From: an uncultured Clostridia bacterium
GTDB lineage: Bacteria > Bacillota > Clostridia > Christensenellales > Borkfalkiaceae
Direction of reading: 5' to 3'
DNA: 64,000 nt
Assembly: GCA_944368775.1 (NCBI GenBank)
Contig: CALVXB010000001.1
Span: forward strand, 1 to 64,000
Made by a program: the position numbers and the translations under genes. The notes below the pieces were generated by a model that saw only the letters and a list, made by a program, of their open reading frames with translations, did not search any database and was not told the origin of the DNA. Positions 16,517 through 26,229 of the stretch are shown piece after piece (position 1 is the first letter of the stretch; every line of letters starts with the position of its first letter).

Positions 16517-17212
16517 ATGGAATGTGAACTCACCGTCACCGAAGCGGACGCCAACTGCCGCTACATCGCCTACATCGCGGCGGCGCTCGCCAAGGGCGGC
16601 GCCGCCGCGCAGATCGGCTTCGATGGGGGCCGCGTCCGCCTCGCCGCCGCGGGAGACGCCGCCCTCGTCCGCGCCGCCGAGGAAAAGATGGCAGACATCC
16701 TGTGCATCGGCTACAAGTACGCTGCGCTGCGCCCCCTCGTCCGCCCCGCGGGGCTGGGCGGGGAGGACCGCGAGATCCTGCTCGCCGCCGTCATCGCCGC
16801 CGACCTCGCCGAGGACCGCCGCTGCGTCCTAACCCGCCTGCGCCGCGCCGCGGCGGGGGAGTACACGCTGGACGGCTTTTACCGCTTCCGCCTCGCCGAC
16901 CTGCGCGAAAAGTGGCGGGGCGTCGCCGCCTGCGTGCCCGGCGTGTTCACGCGCAGCCGCCTCGCCGACTTCATGGACTACCTGCTCGGCGCGGGCAGGG
17001 GAAAGGTGTTTTTGAAGGGCGACGCCGTGTTCGACGCGCGCTGCCGACGCCTGCGCCGCTCCTCCCTCATCGAGGGCGGCCCCTCGGAGATGAATACCCT
17101 GCGCGAGATCGTGCTCAGCGGCGCGGGGAAGGTCGAGTGCCTCACCGCCCCCGGCACCCGTCTGGAGAACTTTTTGCGCCGCTATTACGCGGGCAGGGCT
17201 GTCTTTTCATGA
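16517..17212 (+). CDS. Putative sporulation protein, YtxC-like
   Basis: 231 residues, mostly alpha-helical, soluble, with no signal peptide. Segments such as DGFYRFRLADLREKW and FLKGD in the C-terminal half resemble the YtxC family of uncharacterised sporulation proteins. Bacillus has ytxC directly before thrS, the same order as here, which supports the call. No strong Shine-Dalgarno is present (GAAAG only). Function in sporulation is unknown. Confidence 0.65.
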   Translation: MECELTVTEADANCRYIAYIAAALAKGGAAAQIGFDGGRVRLAAAGDAALVRAAEEKMADILCIGYKYAALRPLVRPAGLGGEDREILLAAVIAADLAEDRRCVLTRLRRAAAGEYTLDGFYRFRLADLREKWRGVAACVPGVFTRSRLADFMDYLLGAGRGKVFLKGDAVFDARCRRLRRSSLIEGGPSEMNTLREIVLSGAGKVECLTAPGTRLENFLRRYYAGRAVFS

Positions 17213-17279
17213 TGCGCGCCCCCGCAAAAAATTGCGGGCGGAGGTCATCAAAAAATTTGCGGGCGGCGGCGCTTTTTCG

Positions 17280-17308
17280 TTGACAAACGGCGCAAAAGGG
17301 GCTATTAT
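17280..17308 (+). promoter_or_regulatory. Promoter of the thrS T-box leader
   Basis: TTGACA (17280-17285), 17 bp, TATTAT (17303-17308). Confidence 0.85.
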
Positions 17309-17314
17309 AATAGC

Positions 17315-17549
17315 ATATCGAATATCGCCCATCAAAGGGGAGACAAGTAGTTCGGGAGGGGCCCTTCCAGAGAGCGGCGCACTCGCTGCAAGCGCCGTAC
17401 GGCCGGCCCGAGACGAAACCGCTCCGCCCGGGCAAGAGCGTGCGCGGCTTTTTCAAATCGCGCGAGAGCGGCCGCAAACGTTTTTGCGGCAATTAAGGTG
17501 GAACCGCGCAGTGCATGCGTCCTTAAACGTTGTGTTTGAGGGCGCTTTT
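17315..17549 (+). promoter_or_regulatory. T-box riboswitch of thrS
   Basis: The T-box sequence AATTAAGGTGGAACCGCG (17491-17508) is nearly canonical. It is followed by an intrinsic terminator: GCGTCCTTAAAC (17517-17528) pairs with GTTTGAGGGCGC (17534-17545), then TTTT. Uncharged tRNA-Thr should pair through its CCA end with the T-box bulge and favour the antiterminator. Stem I occupies about 17330-17450. An ACC triplet at 17418-17420 could be the Thr specifier, but I could not fold stem I with certainty. Confidence 0.9.
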
Positions 17550-17591
17550 ATATTGCAAAAATTCATTTTTTAAGCAAGGAGATACAAGAGC

Positions 17592-19499
17592 ATGATCATT
17601 ACGCTGAAGGGAGGGGACAAGAAGGAGTTCGCCGCCCCCGTGAGCTGCTACGAGGTCGCCAAGAGCATCGGCGAAGGGCTGGCGCGCTCGGCGGTCGCGG
17701 CGAAGGTGAACGGCAAGGCGGTCGACCTCGCGCACGTCATCGACGGCGACTGCGAGCTGGAGATCCTCACGCTGAAGGATAAGGAGGGGCTGCAGGTGTA
17801 CCGTCACACGGCGGCGCACGTGCTCGCGCAGGCGGTCAAGGCCATTTTCCCGACCTGCAAGCTCGCCATCGGCCCGACCATCGACAACGGATTCTATTAC
17901 GACATCGACTTTAAGACGCCCATCACGCAGGAGGACCTGTCCAAGATCGAGGCGGAGATGAAAAAGATCATCAAAAGCAACCTTCCCGTCGAGCGCTTCA
18001 CCCTCTCGCGCGAGGAGGCGATCAAACTGATGACCAAGTATTCTGAAAAGTACAAGGTCGAGCTGATCAAAGACCTGCCCGAAGGGGAGGAGATCTCCTT
18101 CTACAAGCAGGGCGACTTCACAGACCTCTGCCGCGGCCCGCACCTGCCCTCCACGGGCAAGATCAAGGCGTTCAAGCTGACCAGCATCGCGGGCGCCTAT
18201 TGGCGGGGCAACGAAAAGAACAAGATGCTCACCCGCATCTACGGCACCGCCTTTGCGAAGAAGGAGGAGATGGAGGCCTACTTCACCATGCTCGAAGAGG
18301 CCAAAAAGCGCGACCACACCAAGCTGGGCAAAGAGCTCGGCCTGTTCGCGCTGCTCAACGAGGGCAAGGGCTTCCCGTTCTTCCTGCCAAAGGGGATGGT
18401 GCTCAAAAACATCCTCGTCGACTATTGGCGTCAGATCCACACCCGCGAGGGGTACGTCGAGGTGCAGACCCCGATCATCCTCAACCGCTCGCTGTGGGAG
18501 ACGTCCGGCCATTGGGACCATTATAAAGAGAATATGTACACGACCAAGATCGACGGCGAAGACTGCGCCATCAAGCCGATGAACTGCCCGGGCGGCATGC
18601 TCGTGTACAAGCTCACTCCGCACAGCTATAAAGACCTGCCCATCCGCATGGGCGAGCTTGGCCTCGTCCACCGACACGAAAAGAGCGGCCAGCTGCACGG
18701 GCTGTTCCGCGTCCGCTGCTTCACGCAGGACGACGCGCACATCTTCATGCTCCCCGCGCAGATCGCAGACGAGATCAAGGGCGTCGTGCGCATCATCAAC
18801 GAAGTGTATACCCTGTTCGGCTTTAAGTACCACGTCGAGCTGTCCACCCGCCCCGAAGACAGCATGGGCAGCGACGAAGATTGGGAGACGGCGACCAACG
18901 CCCTGCGCGCCGCGCTGGACGAGATGGGCCTCGACTACGTCGTCAACGAGGGGGACGGCGCCTTCTACGGCCCCAAGATCGACTTCCACCTGACCGACTC
19001 CATCGGCCGCACCTGGCAGTGCGGCACCATCCAGCTCGACTTCCAGCTGCCGCAGCGCTTCGAGGCGGAGTACACGGGCGAGGACGGCCAAAAGCACCGC
19101 CCGATCATGATCCACCGCGTCGTGTTCGGCTCCATCGAGCGCTTCATCGGCATCCTCATCGAGCACTACGCGGGCAAGTTCCCCGTCTGGCTCTCGCCCG
19201 TACAGGTCAAGATCCTGCCCGTCTCCGACAAGTCGATGGACTACGCCAAGCAGGTCGAGGCACAGCTCAAAGCGGCGGGCGTCCGCGTCGAAACGGATAT
19301 GCGCAACGAAAAGATCGGCTACAAGATCCGCGAGGCGCAGCTCGAAAAGCTGCCGTATATGCTGATCATCGGCGACAAGGAGAAGGAGGAGGGCACCGTC
19401 TCCGTCCGCATGCGCGAAAAGGGCGACATCGGCAGCATGCCCCTCGCCGACTTCGCCGCGCGCGTCAAGAAGGAAAATGACGAAAAGACTGTCTTTTGA
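17592..19499 (+). CDS. thrS: Threonyl-tRNA synthetase
   Basis: 635 residues with the full domain set: N-terminal TGS domain (about 1-60), editing domain with the metal-binding HTAAHVLAQAV motif, class II catalytic core (zinc ligands in MNCPGG and HRHE; motif 3 region with HRVVFGSIERF) and the C-terminal HGTP anticodon-binding domain. AAGGAG precedes the ATG. It is controlled by the T-box leader directly upstream. Confidence 0.97.
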   Translation: MIITLKGGDKKEFAAPVSCYEVAKSIGEGLARSAVAAKVNGKAVDLAHVIDGDCELEILTLKDKEGLQVYRHTAAHVLAQAVKAIFPTCKLAIGPTIDNGFYYDIDFKTPITQEDLSKIEAEMKKIIKSNLPVERFTLSREEAIKLMTKYSEKYKVELIKDLPEGEEISFYKQGDFTDLCRGPHLPSTGKIKAFKLTSIAGAYWRGNEKNKMLTRIYGTAFAKKEEMEAYFTMLEEAKKRDHTKLGKELGLFALLNEGKGFPFFLPKGMVLKNILVDYWRQIHTREGYVEVQTPIILNRSLWETSGHWDHYKENMYTTKIDGEDCAIKPMNCPGGMLVYKLTPHSYKDLPIRMGELGLVHRHEKSGQLHGLFRVRCFTQDDAHIFMLPAQIADEIKGVVRIINEVYTLFGFKYHVELSTRPEDSMGSDEDWETATNALRAALDEMGLDYVVNEGDGAFYGPKIDFHLTDSIGRTWQCGTIQLDFQLPQRFEAEYTGEDGQKHRPIMIHRVVFGSIERFIGILIEHYAGKFPVWLSPVQVKILPVSDKSMDYAKQVEAQLKAAGVRVETDMRNEKIGYKIREAQLEKLPYMLIIGDKEKEEGTVSVRMREKGDIGSMPLADFAARVKKENDEKTVF

Positions 19500-19521
19500 C
19501 AAAATTCGGCCGAAAAATCGG

Positions 19522-19550
19522 TTGACAAAGGCCGAGAATTTTGGTATGAT
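19522..19550 (+). promoter_or_regulatory. Promoter of the infC-rpmI-rplT operon
   Basis: TTGACA (19522-19527), 17 bp, TATGAT (19545-19550), directly after the thrS stop. Confidence 0.85.
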
Positions 19551-19556
19551 ATATCG

Positions 19557-19750
19557 GTAAAGCAGAAGGAACGCTTCTCGCCTTGCGGCAATCGCGTCGG
19601 CAAGTGCACGATATATCCAAACCGCCTGCCGGAAGCGTGGGCGGCATAAGAGCGATATTTCGGGCGGGTCCTTTTGCGGGCCCGCCTTTTTTGTTCGGCT
19701 TGGGCGGGCATTCCGACATCGTCAAATAATCAAAAGGAAGGTATACAAGT
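19557..19750 (+). promoter_or_regulatory. infC operon leader (L20-type attenuator)
   Basis: About 190 nt of structured leader with no gene, ending in a terminator: GGCGGGTCC pairs with GGGCCCGCC (about 19662-19687), then TTTTTT. In Firmicutes the infC-rpmI-rplT leader binds ribosomal protein L20, which promotes premature termination. Position and terminator fit; I did not verify the L20-binding fold. Confidence 0.75.
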
Positions 19751-20263
<513 letters not shown>

Positions 20264-20338
20264 AGATCGGAACGGCGCGCCCGCCCGCGGGCTTACGGCG
20301 CGCATCGGATACGGAAAATTATTTCGGAGGATAACAAC

Positions 20339-20542
20339 ATGCCTAAACAGAAATCGCATAGCGGCTCCAAGAAGCGTTTCGACGTGACCGGCAGCGGCAG
20401 AGTCAAGAGGGCACAGTCTGGTAAAAACCACAAGACGGGCGCAAAACCCCGCAAGCGCAAGCGCAACCTGCGCCAGACGGCGTTCGTGAGCGAGACGCAG
20501 GAACTGACGGTCAAAAACCGCCTGATCCCGTACAAGAACTAA
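20339..20542 (+). CDS. rpmI: 50S ribosomal protein L35
   Basis: 67-residue basic protein with the L35 signature (KQKSHSGSKKRFDVTGSG, RKRKRNLR). GGAGG precedes the ATG. Lies 75 bp after infC and 21 bp before rplT, the usual operon order. Confidence 0.97.
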   Translation: MPKQKSHSGSKKRFDVTGSGRVKRAQSGKNHKTGAKPRKRKRNLRQTAFVSETQELTVKNRLIPYKN

Positions 20543-20563
20543 GCGAATAAGGAGAGATAAGTC

Positions 20564-20917
20564 ATGCGTATCAAAAGAGGTGTCAACGCTGTCAAAAAGC
20601 GCAGAAAGATATTCCGCCTGTCCAAGGGCTACTTCGGCTCCAAGAGCCGCTCGTACCGCATCGCGCGCGAAGCGGTGATGAAGTCGCTGATGTACGCGTA
20701 CATCGGCCGCAAGAACCGCAAGAGAGACTTCCGCAAGCTCTGGATCGCCCGCATCAACGCGGCCGCCCGCCTGAACGGCCTGTCCTACAGCAAGTTCATG
20801 CACGGCCTCAAGGTCGCCGGCATCCAACTGAACAGAAAGGTTCTCGCGGACATCGCGGTCAACGACGCCGCCGGTTTCGCGGCCCTGGCCGAAAAGGCGA
20901 AAGCCGCCATCGCGTAA
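20564..20917 (+). CDS. rplT: 50S ribosomal protein L20
   Basis: 117-residue basic protein with the L20 pattern ([33 protein letters not shown]). It is needed for early 50S assembly and probably represses its own operon through the leader at 19557-19750. Last gene of the operon. Confidence 0.97.
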   Translation: MRIKRGVNAVKKRRKIFRLSKGYFGSKSRSYRIAREAVMKSLMYAYIGRKNRKRDFRKLWIARINAAARLNGLSYSKFMHGLKVAGIQLNRKVLADIAVNDAAGFAALAEKAKAAIA

Positions 20918-20932
20918 AGCAACCGATCCGAA

Positions 20933-20964
20933 AACCTTCTTCCTCACCGCAAGAAGGTTTTTTT
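20933..20964 (+). terminator. Terminator of the infC operon
   Basis: AACCTTCTT (20933-20941) pairs with AAGAAGGTT (20951-20959), followed by a T run. Confidence 0.85.
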
Positions 20965-20973
20965 GGTATTTAT

Positions 20974-21720
20974 ATGGTCATCACTTCGAGGAACAATCCG
21001 CTCGTGCGCCGCGTCCTCGCCCTGCGCGAAAAAAAGTTTCGCCGCGCGGCGGGAGAGTATGTGGTCGAGGGGCTCAAATCGGTGCGCGAGGCCGCCGCGT
21101 GCGGCGCGCACATCCGCCTGCTCGTGCGGGCAGAGCGCGTCCCGCCGCAGGGCATCGCCTGTGACGGCGAGCTGGTCGTGTCGGACGGCGTGTTCGATAA
21201 GATCTCGGAAGAAGTCACGCCGCAGGGCGTGCTCGCCGTCGTCGCCATGCCGCCGTGTACGCCCGCCCCGCCGCAGGGGCTGAGCGTCCTGCTCGACGGC
21301 GTCGCCGACCCCGGCAACATGGGCACCGTGCTGCGCACCGCGAACGCCGCGGGCTACGCCGACGTCTACCTGCGCGGCTGCACCGACCCCTTCGCGCCCA
21401 AAGTCGTGCGCGCCTCGATGGGCGGTTTGTTCCGCGTCCGCCTGCACATCGGCGACGACGCGGCGCTTGCCGCCGCGCTCGCGGGCGTGCCGCTCGTCTG
21501 CGCGGATATGGCGGGGGAGAACGCCTTCCGCTTCGCCCCGCCGCCCCGCTTTTGCCTGGTCATCGGCAACGAGGCAAACGGCGTCACGGCAGAAGTGCGC
21601 GCCGCGTGCGCGCATACCGTGCGCGTACCAATGCTGGGCGGGTGCGAAAGCCTCAACGCGGGCGTATCGGCGGGCATCCTGATGTACCTGCTGCGCGCGG
21701 AGCACTTCCGCGGCGCATAA
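20974..21720 (+). CDS. TrmH/SpoU family RNA 2'-O-methyltransferase
   Basis: 248 residues. An N-terminal SpoU substrate-binding domain (about 1-90) is followed by a trefoil-knot SPOUT catalytic domain with the three family motifs: DGVADPGNMGTVLRTANAAG, FCLVIGNEANGV and PMLGGCESLNAGVSAGIL. It uses S-adenosylmethionine to methylate a ribose in rRNA or tRNA; the exact site is not predictable. Often found near rplT in Firmicutes. No good Shine-Dalgarno is present before the ATG, which lies just after the rplT terminator. Confidence 0.88.
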   Translation: MVITSRNNPLVRRVLALREKKFRRAAGEYVVEGLKSVREAAACGAHIRLLVRAERVPPQGIACDGELVVSDGVFDKISEEVTPQGVLAVVAMPPCTPAPPQGLSVLLDGVADPGNMGTVLRTANAAGYADVYLRGCTDPFAPKVVRASMGGLFRVRLHIGDDAALAAALAGVPLVCADMAGENAFRFAPPPRFCLVIGNEANGVTAEVRAACAHTVRVPMLGGCESLNAGVSAGILMYLLRAEHFRGA

Positions 21721-21770
21721 TGAAGAGAGACAAACCCAACGAATCGAGACGATATCAAGGAGAATAACCA

Positions 21771-22511
21771 ATGTCCGGGCACAGCAAATGGCATAACATT
21801 CAGGCAAAGAAAGGCAAGGCGGACGCCGCGCGCGGCCGCATCTTCACCAAGTTGGGCAGAGAGATCGCCGTCGCAGCAAAGGCGAACCCCAACCCCGAAA
21901 CGAACAGCAAGCTCGCGGACGTGATCGCCAAGGCGAAGGCGAACAACATGCCCAACGACAACATCCAGCGGTGCATCAAAAAGGCGTCGGGCGAGCTGAG
22001 CGGCGTCAACTACGAGACGCTCGTGTACGAGGGCTACGGCGTGGGCGGCAGCGCGCTCATCATCAAGACGCTGACCGACAACAAAAACCGCACCGCGGGC
22101 GACGTGCGCAGCACCCTCTCCAAGTGCGGCGGCGAGCTGGGCAACACCGGCTGCGTGTCGTATATGTTCAGCAACAAGGGGCTGCTCGTCGTCGAGCGCA
22201 CCCTCGACCTCGACGAGGACACCATCACCGAGTACGCCATCGACGCGGGCGCGGACGACGTGGTCGTCTTGGACGACGTGTACGAGATCTACACCGACCC
22301 CGCCGCCTTCTCCGACGTGCGCAAGTACCTCGAAGAGAAGGGCGTCGAGTTTTTGGAGGCGGACGTGCGCATGATCCCGCAGAACAAGGTCACGCTCAGC
22401 CCCGAGCATACCGAAACTTTCCGCAAACTGCTGGATAAGCTCGAAGACCTCGACGACGTGCAAGACGTCTACCACAACGTCGACCTGCCCGACGAGGACG
22501 AAGAGGAGTAA
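21771..22511 (+). CDS. YebC/PmpR family protein
   Basis: 246 residues, full-length YebC family (starts MSGHSKWHNIQAKKGKADA, with the conserved NNMPNDNIQRCIKKASG). The family was long annotated as transcriptional regulators, and recent work links members to translation of proline-rich stretches. AAGGAG precedes the start. Follows the methyltransferase by 50 bp. Confidence 0.92.
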   Translation: MSGHSKWHNIQAKKGKADAARGRIFTKLGREIAVAAKANPNPETNSKLADVIAKAKANNMPNDNIQRCIKKASGELSGVNYETLVYEGYGVGGSALIIKTLTDNKNRTAGDVRSTLSKCGGELGNTGCVSYMFSNKGLLVVERTLDLDEDTITEYAIDAGADDVVVLDDVYEIYTDPAAFSDVRKYLEEKGVEFLEADVRMIPQNKVTLSPEHTETFRKLLDKLEDLDDVQDVYHNVDLPDEDEEE

Positions 22512-22558
22512 TTTCCGCTTTTGCCGCGATTTTTGGGCAATATCATTGAATTTTTTGC

Positions 22559-22589
22559 CGTTTGCATAGTACTATGCGCGGCATAAACG
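22559..22589. repeat. Dispersed CATAGTAC hairpin repeat
   Basis: TTTGCATAGTACTATG followed by GCGCGGCATAAACG, a shortened member of the family, located between yebC and proA, 21 bp before the proA start. Confidence 0.8.
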
Positions 22590-22609
22590 ACCGATAAACG
22601 GAGGGAACT

Positions 22610-23848
22610 ATGATCGGAGTGGAAGAGGCCTGCCTGCGGGCCAAAGAACATGAAGGCGTCATCGCCCGCGCGAGCGAAGAGCAGCGCAACGCGATGCTCT
22701 CTGCCGCCGCCGCCGCCCTGCGCGCGCGCGCCGGCGAGATCATCGCCGAAAACCGCATCGATATGGCGGGCTGCACGCGCGGCCCGCAGTTCGTCGACCG
22801 CCTGATGCTGGACGAAAAGCGCATCGACGGCATCGCCGTCGGGCTGGAAAAGCTCATCTCGCTCGCCTGCCCCGTCGGGGAGGTGCTCGAGGAGCGCACC
22901 CTGTACAACGGCATCAAACTGCGCCGCGTGCGCGTGCCGCTGGGCGTCATCGGCATCATCTATGAAGCGCGCCCCAACGTCACGGCAGACGCCATCGGCC
23001 TCGCCATCAAGAGCGGCAACGCCATCGTGCTGCGCGGCAGTAAAGACGCCATCCGCTCGAACATCGCGATCACCGGCATCATCAAGGACGCCGTCCGCGC
23101 GGCCGGCATGGACAGCGAGTTCATCCAGCTCATCGAGGACACCTCGCGCGAGGGCTCGACCCGCTTCATGCGCATGAACGGCGTCGTCGACTGCATCATC
23201 CCCCGCGGCGGCGCAGGGCTCATCCAAAACGCCCTGCAAAACGCGACGGTGCCCGTCATCGAGACGGGCACGGGCAACTGCCACGTCTACTTCGACGGCG
23301 CGGCGGACATCGTTAAGGGCATCCCCATCCTCATCAACGCCAAGACGCAGCGCACCTCCGTGTGCAACGCCTGCGAGAGCGCGCTCGTCGAGGCGAATTT
23401 CGCCAAGGCGCACCTCCCCGAGATCGTCGCCGCCCTGCGCGAAAAGAAGGTCGAGATCGTCGCCTGCGAGCAGTGCCGCGCCATCGTGCCCGACCTCGCC
23501 CCCGCGACGGAGGAAGACTACTACACCGAGTATTCCGCCCTCAAGATCTCCATCAAGGTCGTGAGCGGCGTCGACGAGGCGATCGCCCACATCAACAAGT
23601 ACGGCACCCACCACAGCGACGCCATCATCACCGAGGACGCGGCCGCGGCAGAAAAATTCCTCAACGAAGTGGACAGCGCCGCCGTGTACGTCAACGCCAG
23701 CACCCGCTTTACGGACGGCTTTGAATTCGGCATGGGCGCGGAGATGGGCATCTCCACCCAAAAGCTGCACGCGCGCGGCCCGATGGGCCTGCGCGAGCTG
23801 ACCTCTTATAAGTACCAGCTCGTCGGCGACGGCCAGATCCGCGGCTGA
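22610..23848 (+). CDS. proA: Gamma-glutamyl phosphate reductase
   Basis: 412 residues of the aldehyde dehydrogenase superfamily. The catalytic cysteine lies in QRTSVCNACE (about residue 250), and YEARPNVTADA and ETGTGNCHVY match ProA. It reduces gamma-glutamyl phosphate to the semialdehyde in proline synthesis. GGAGGG precedes the ATG. proB is not adjacent, as it usually would be; the gene stands alone. Confidence 0.95.
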   Translation: MIGVEEACLRAKEHEGVIARASEEQRNAMLSAAAAALRARAGEIIAENRIDMAGCTRGPQFVDRLMLDEKRIDGIAVGLEKLISLACPVGEVLEERTLYNGIKLRRVRVPLGVIGIIYEARPNVTADAIGLAIKSGNAIVLRGSKDAIRSNIAITGIIKDAVRAAGMDSEFIQLIEDTSREGSTRFMRMNGVVDCIIPRGGAGLIQNALQNATVPVIETGTGNCHVYFDGAADIVKGIPILINAKTQRTSVCNACESALVEANFAKAHLPEIVAALREKKVEIVACEQCRAIVPDLAPATEEDYYTEYSALKISIKVVSGVDEAIAHINKYGTHHSDAIITEDAAAAEKFLNEVDSAAVYVNASTRFTDGFEFGMGAEMGISTQKLHARGPMGLRELTSYKYQLVGDGQIRG

Positions 23849-23872
23849 ACGAACGCATCAAAAAACGGCAAG

Positions 23873-23905
23873 GGCCGCCCGCTTCCGCGGGCGGCCTTTC
23901 GTTTG
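23873..23905 (+). terminator. Terminator of proA
   Basis: GGCCGCCCGC, TTCC loop, GCGGGCGGCC, then TTTCGTTTG. Confidence 0.85.
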
Positions 23906-24495
23906 TTCGCAAGGGGCGGCGGCCTTTCATTTATTCACAAGGTCGGCGGCCTTTCGTATGCCTGCGTTTGGCGGCTTTGCGCCGCGCGGCAGGGCGTTTT
24001 GCCGCATTTTGCGCCGTTTTCCGCGATTTGCCGCGCCGCCGCGCGCATGAAGGCCGCATCTTTGCAGATACTGTTGCTGTCGGCGGCGGTAGAACAGATC
24101 CGCAAGCGTATTTGCAACAAATTCCGAAAGAGAAAAAAGAGAAGGATCCGCGCCGGGCGCGCTATCGCCGCTTTCCGATACAGTCTCGATTTTTATGCGG
24201 CAGTTTGCCGCGGCGAAGGCAAAAACAGGGCGCGAGCCGGATATGCGCGGCAGAGATGCCGCAAACGGCGGCGAAAATGTTCGTCGCGGAAGGGTGCGCA
24301 ACGGCCCGACCGTGAGGAAAGAAGAGCGCAAAAATTTTGCCAGAAAATCAAAAATTCGCCGACGAAGGGCGTTTTCTTCAAAAGTTTGAGAAAAAGCAGC
24401 CATCGAGCGTAAAAAACGGGACAAAAATGAGAGGACGATCGCGAGAAATTGCGTGGTTCCTCTTATTTTTTTGCTTTTTGCGGTTTTTTTGCCCG
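23906..24495. other. 590-bp stretch without a supported gene
   Basis: A short direct repeat, GGCGGCCTTTC, occurs at about 23891, 23920 and 23948. The rest is mixed in composition and less GC-rich than its neighbours, with many short A and T runs. Open frames exist on both strands but have no recognisable protein, no Shine-Dalgarno and low-complexity products. It could be a decayed gene. Confidence 0.6.
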
Positions 24496-24524
24496 TTTAC
24501 TTTTGCCGCGCAATGTGGTACAAT
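24496..24524 (+). promoter_or_regulatory. Promoter of the Ig-like/metallo-beta-lactamase pair
   Basis: TTTACT (24496-24501), 17 bp, TACAAT (24519-24524). Confidence 0.75.
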
Positions 24525-24549
24525 GGCAGGCAAAGAAGGAGGAATTTTT

Positions 24550-24942
24550 ATGGCAAAAAGCAAACGCACGCGCAGCGCGGCCAAAAAGCTGCACCCGGCG
24601 ACCCTCGCCCTCGCGCTCGTCTTTCTCGCGCTCGGCATCGCGGGCGGCATCTTCGCGGCCAAGGCGCTCACCGCCAACGACCGCTTCACGCTCAACGGCG
24701 CGCAGGCCGTCTCCGTCGCCGCGGGCGAGGGGTACGACGACCCCGGCGCGACCGTCCTGTCATTTGGCAGAGACATCTCCGACAAGGTGATCGTGGGCGG
24801 CGACTTTTCCCGCTTCGACGCCGATACGCCCGGCGTCTACAACTTCACCTACACCGTCGACGACTTTCGCTGGGGCGACTATCAGCTGGTGCGCACCGTC
24901 ACCGTCACGGCCGCACAGACGCAGGCGAACGGGGAGGGTTAA
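24550..24942 (+). CDS. Membrane-anchored protein with DUF5011-type Ig-like domain
   Basis: 130 residues. A basic N-terminus (AKSKRTRSAAKK) and one hydrophobic segment (about 17-40) form a signal anchor. The rest is one Ig-like domain of the DUF5011 type, with AAGEGYDDPGATVLSFGRD and PGVYNFTYTVDD followed by an RTVTVT strand. It should face the outside. AAGGAGG precedes the start. The next gene begins three bases after its stop, so the two are probably co-translated. Role unknown. Confidence 0.75.
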   Translation: MAKSKRTRSAAKKLHPATLALALVFLALGIAGGIFAAKALTANDRFTLNGAQAVSVAAGEGYDDPGATVLSFGRDISDKVIVGGDFSRFDADTPGVYNFTYTVDDFRWGDYQLVRTVTVTAAQTQANGEG

Positions 24943-24945
24943 GCG

Positions 24946-26046
24946 ATGGCATCCAAAAAATTCAGCGCCGCGCTCACCGTATTCTGCTGCATCCTCGCGC
25001 TCGCGGTCGGCTTTGTCGCGGCATTTTTGATCTACAGCTACATCACGCGCCCGCAGGGCGGCGATACATACGCGAGCGGCGACCTCACCTTCCACTTCAT
25101 GGAGCTGGGCAACGACAGTGCGGGCGACAGCATCTACATCAAGGCGGGCGACGCCGACATCCTCATCGACGCGGGCTCCACCCGCAGCAGCACGGACACG
25201 ACCGCCGCCTACATGGAGGAGTACGTCGCCGACGGCACCCTCGAATACGTCATCGTCACCCACGCCGACAGCGACCACATCGCCGGCTTCGCGGGGGACA
25301 GCGACTCGCCGAGTATGTTCGACCGCTTCGAGTGCGAAACGATCATCGGCTTCCCGCGCACCAACAAGAATACCAACGTATATAAAGATTACGTCGCGCA
25401 GCGCGATGAGGCGGTCGCCGAAGGTGCGGTCTACTACACCGCGCTCGAGTGCTGGAACGGGGAGAACGGCGCGCAGCGCACCTACGCCCTCTCCGACGGC
25501 ATCGAGATGCACATTTTGTACAACTACTTCTACGAGCACGACAGCAGCGACGAAAACAATTACTCCGTATGCGTGCTGTTCAGCCAAGGAGACCGCAACT
25601 TCCTCTTCACGGGCGATTTGGAGCAAGAAGGGGAGGAGTACCTCGTGCAGTACAACGACCTCCCCGAGGTCGAGCTGTACAAGGCGGGCCACCACGGCTC
25701 GAAGACCTCCTCCAACGACTGCCTGCTCGAGGTCATCCGCCCCAAGATCGTCTGCGTCTGCTGCTGCGCGGGCACCGACGAGTACACGGATACGAAGGAG
25801 AATCAGTTCCCCACGCAGGCGATGATCGACCGCGTCGCCCCGTACACCGACGCCGTCTACGTCACCAGCCAAGTCGCGGACAATGAAGCGGGCTATGCGC
25901 CCATGAACGGCAACATCCGCGTCATCTCCTCTGCCGACGGGGTGCGCGTGGAGAGCTCGGCGGGGGAGGGCGGCGCTGCCGTCAAACTCAAAGACACCGC
26001 CTGGTTTATCGAAAACCGCACCATGCCCGCCGCCTGGGCGGCGTGA
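24946..26046 (+). CDS. Secreted or anchored ComEC/Rec2-like metallo-beta-lactamase fold hydrolase
   Basis: 366 residues. An N-terminal hydrophobic segment (about 10-30) is followed by a metallo-beta-lactamase domain. Metal-binding motifs are seen: THADSDHIAGF, FLFTGDLE and KAGHHGSKTSS, which match the C-terminal domain of ComEC. The ComEC membrane channel is absent, so this is the stand-alone type, exported and anchored. It may hydrolyse nucleic acid or a phosphoester; the substrate is unknown. Its Shine-Dalgarno (GGGGAGGG) is in the end of the preceding Ig-like gene. Confidence 0.85.
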   Translation: MASKKFSAALTVFCCILALAVGFVAAFLIYSYITRPQGGDTYASGDLTFHFMELGNDSAGDSIYIKAGDADILIDAGSTRSSTDTTAAYMEEYVADGTLEYVIVTHADSDHIAGFAGDSDSPSMFDRFECETIIGFPRTNKNTNVYKDYVAQRDEAVAEGAVYYTALECWNGENGAQRTYALSDGIEMHILYNYFYEHDSSDENNYSVCVLFSQGDRNFLFTGDLEQEGEEYLVQYNDLPEVELYKAGHHGSKTSSNDCLLEVIRPKIVCVCCCAGTDEYTDTKENQFPTQAMIDRVAPYTDAVYVTSQVADNEAGYAPMNGNIRVISSADGVRVESSAGEGGAAVKLKDTAWFIENRTMPAAWAA

Positions 26047-26167
26047 CTGCCTGCGTCGGCTTTATTGCCATTGCCCGCCGCCCCGCTTGCCGCGGGGCGG
26101 CGGAGCCCGCGCGCAAAAATTTTGTGCGCAAAATGGGGCGTGCGCGCCCGTTTGCGGAAAAAATCTG

Positions 26168-26196
26168 TTGCGAAAATCGCTGAAATGTATTAAAAT
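26168..26196 (+). promoter_or_regulatory. Promoter of typA
   Basis: TTGCGA (26168-26173), 17 bp, TAAAAT (26191-26196). Confidence 0.65.
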
Positions 26197-26229
26197 AGTT
26201 GCGTTACATTTTATTGAGGAGAGAAGAAA

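Noticed and set aside
23927..24424. 165-residue minus-strand open frame
   Set aside because: No Shine-Dalgarno, no recognisable domain, and it overlaps other frames equally open. Possibly a decayed gene, but not supportable.
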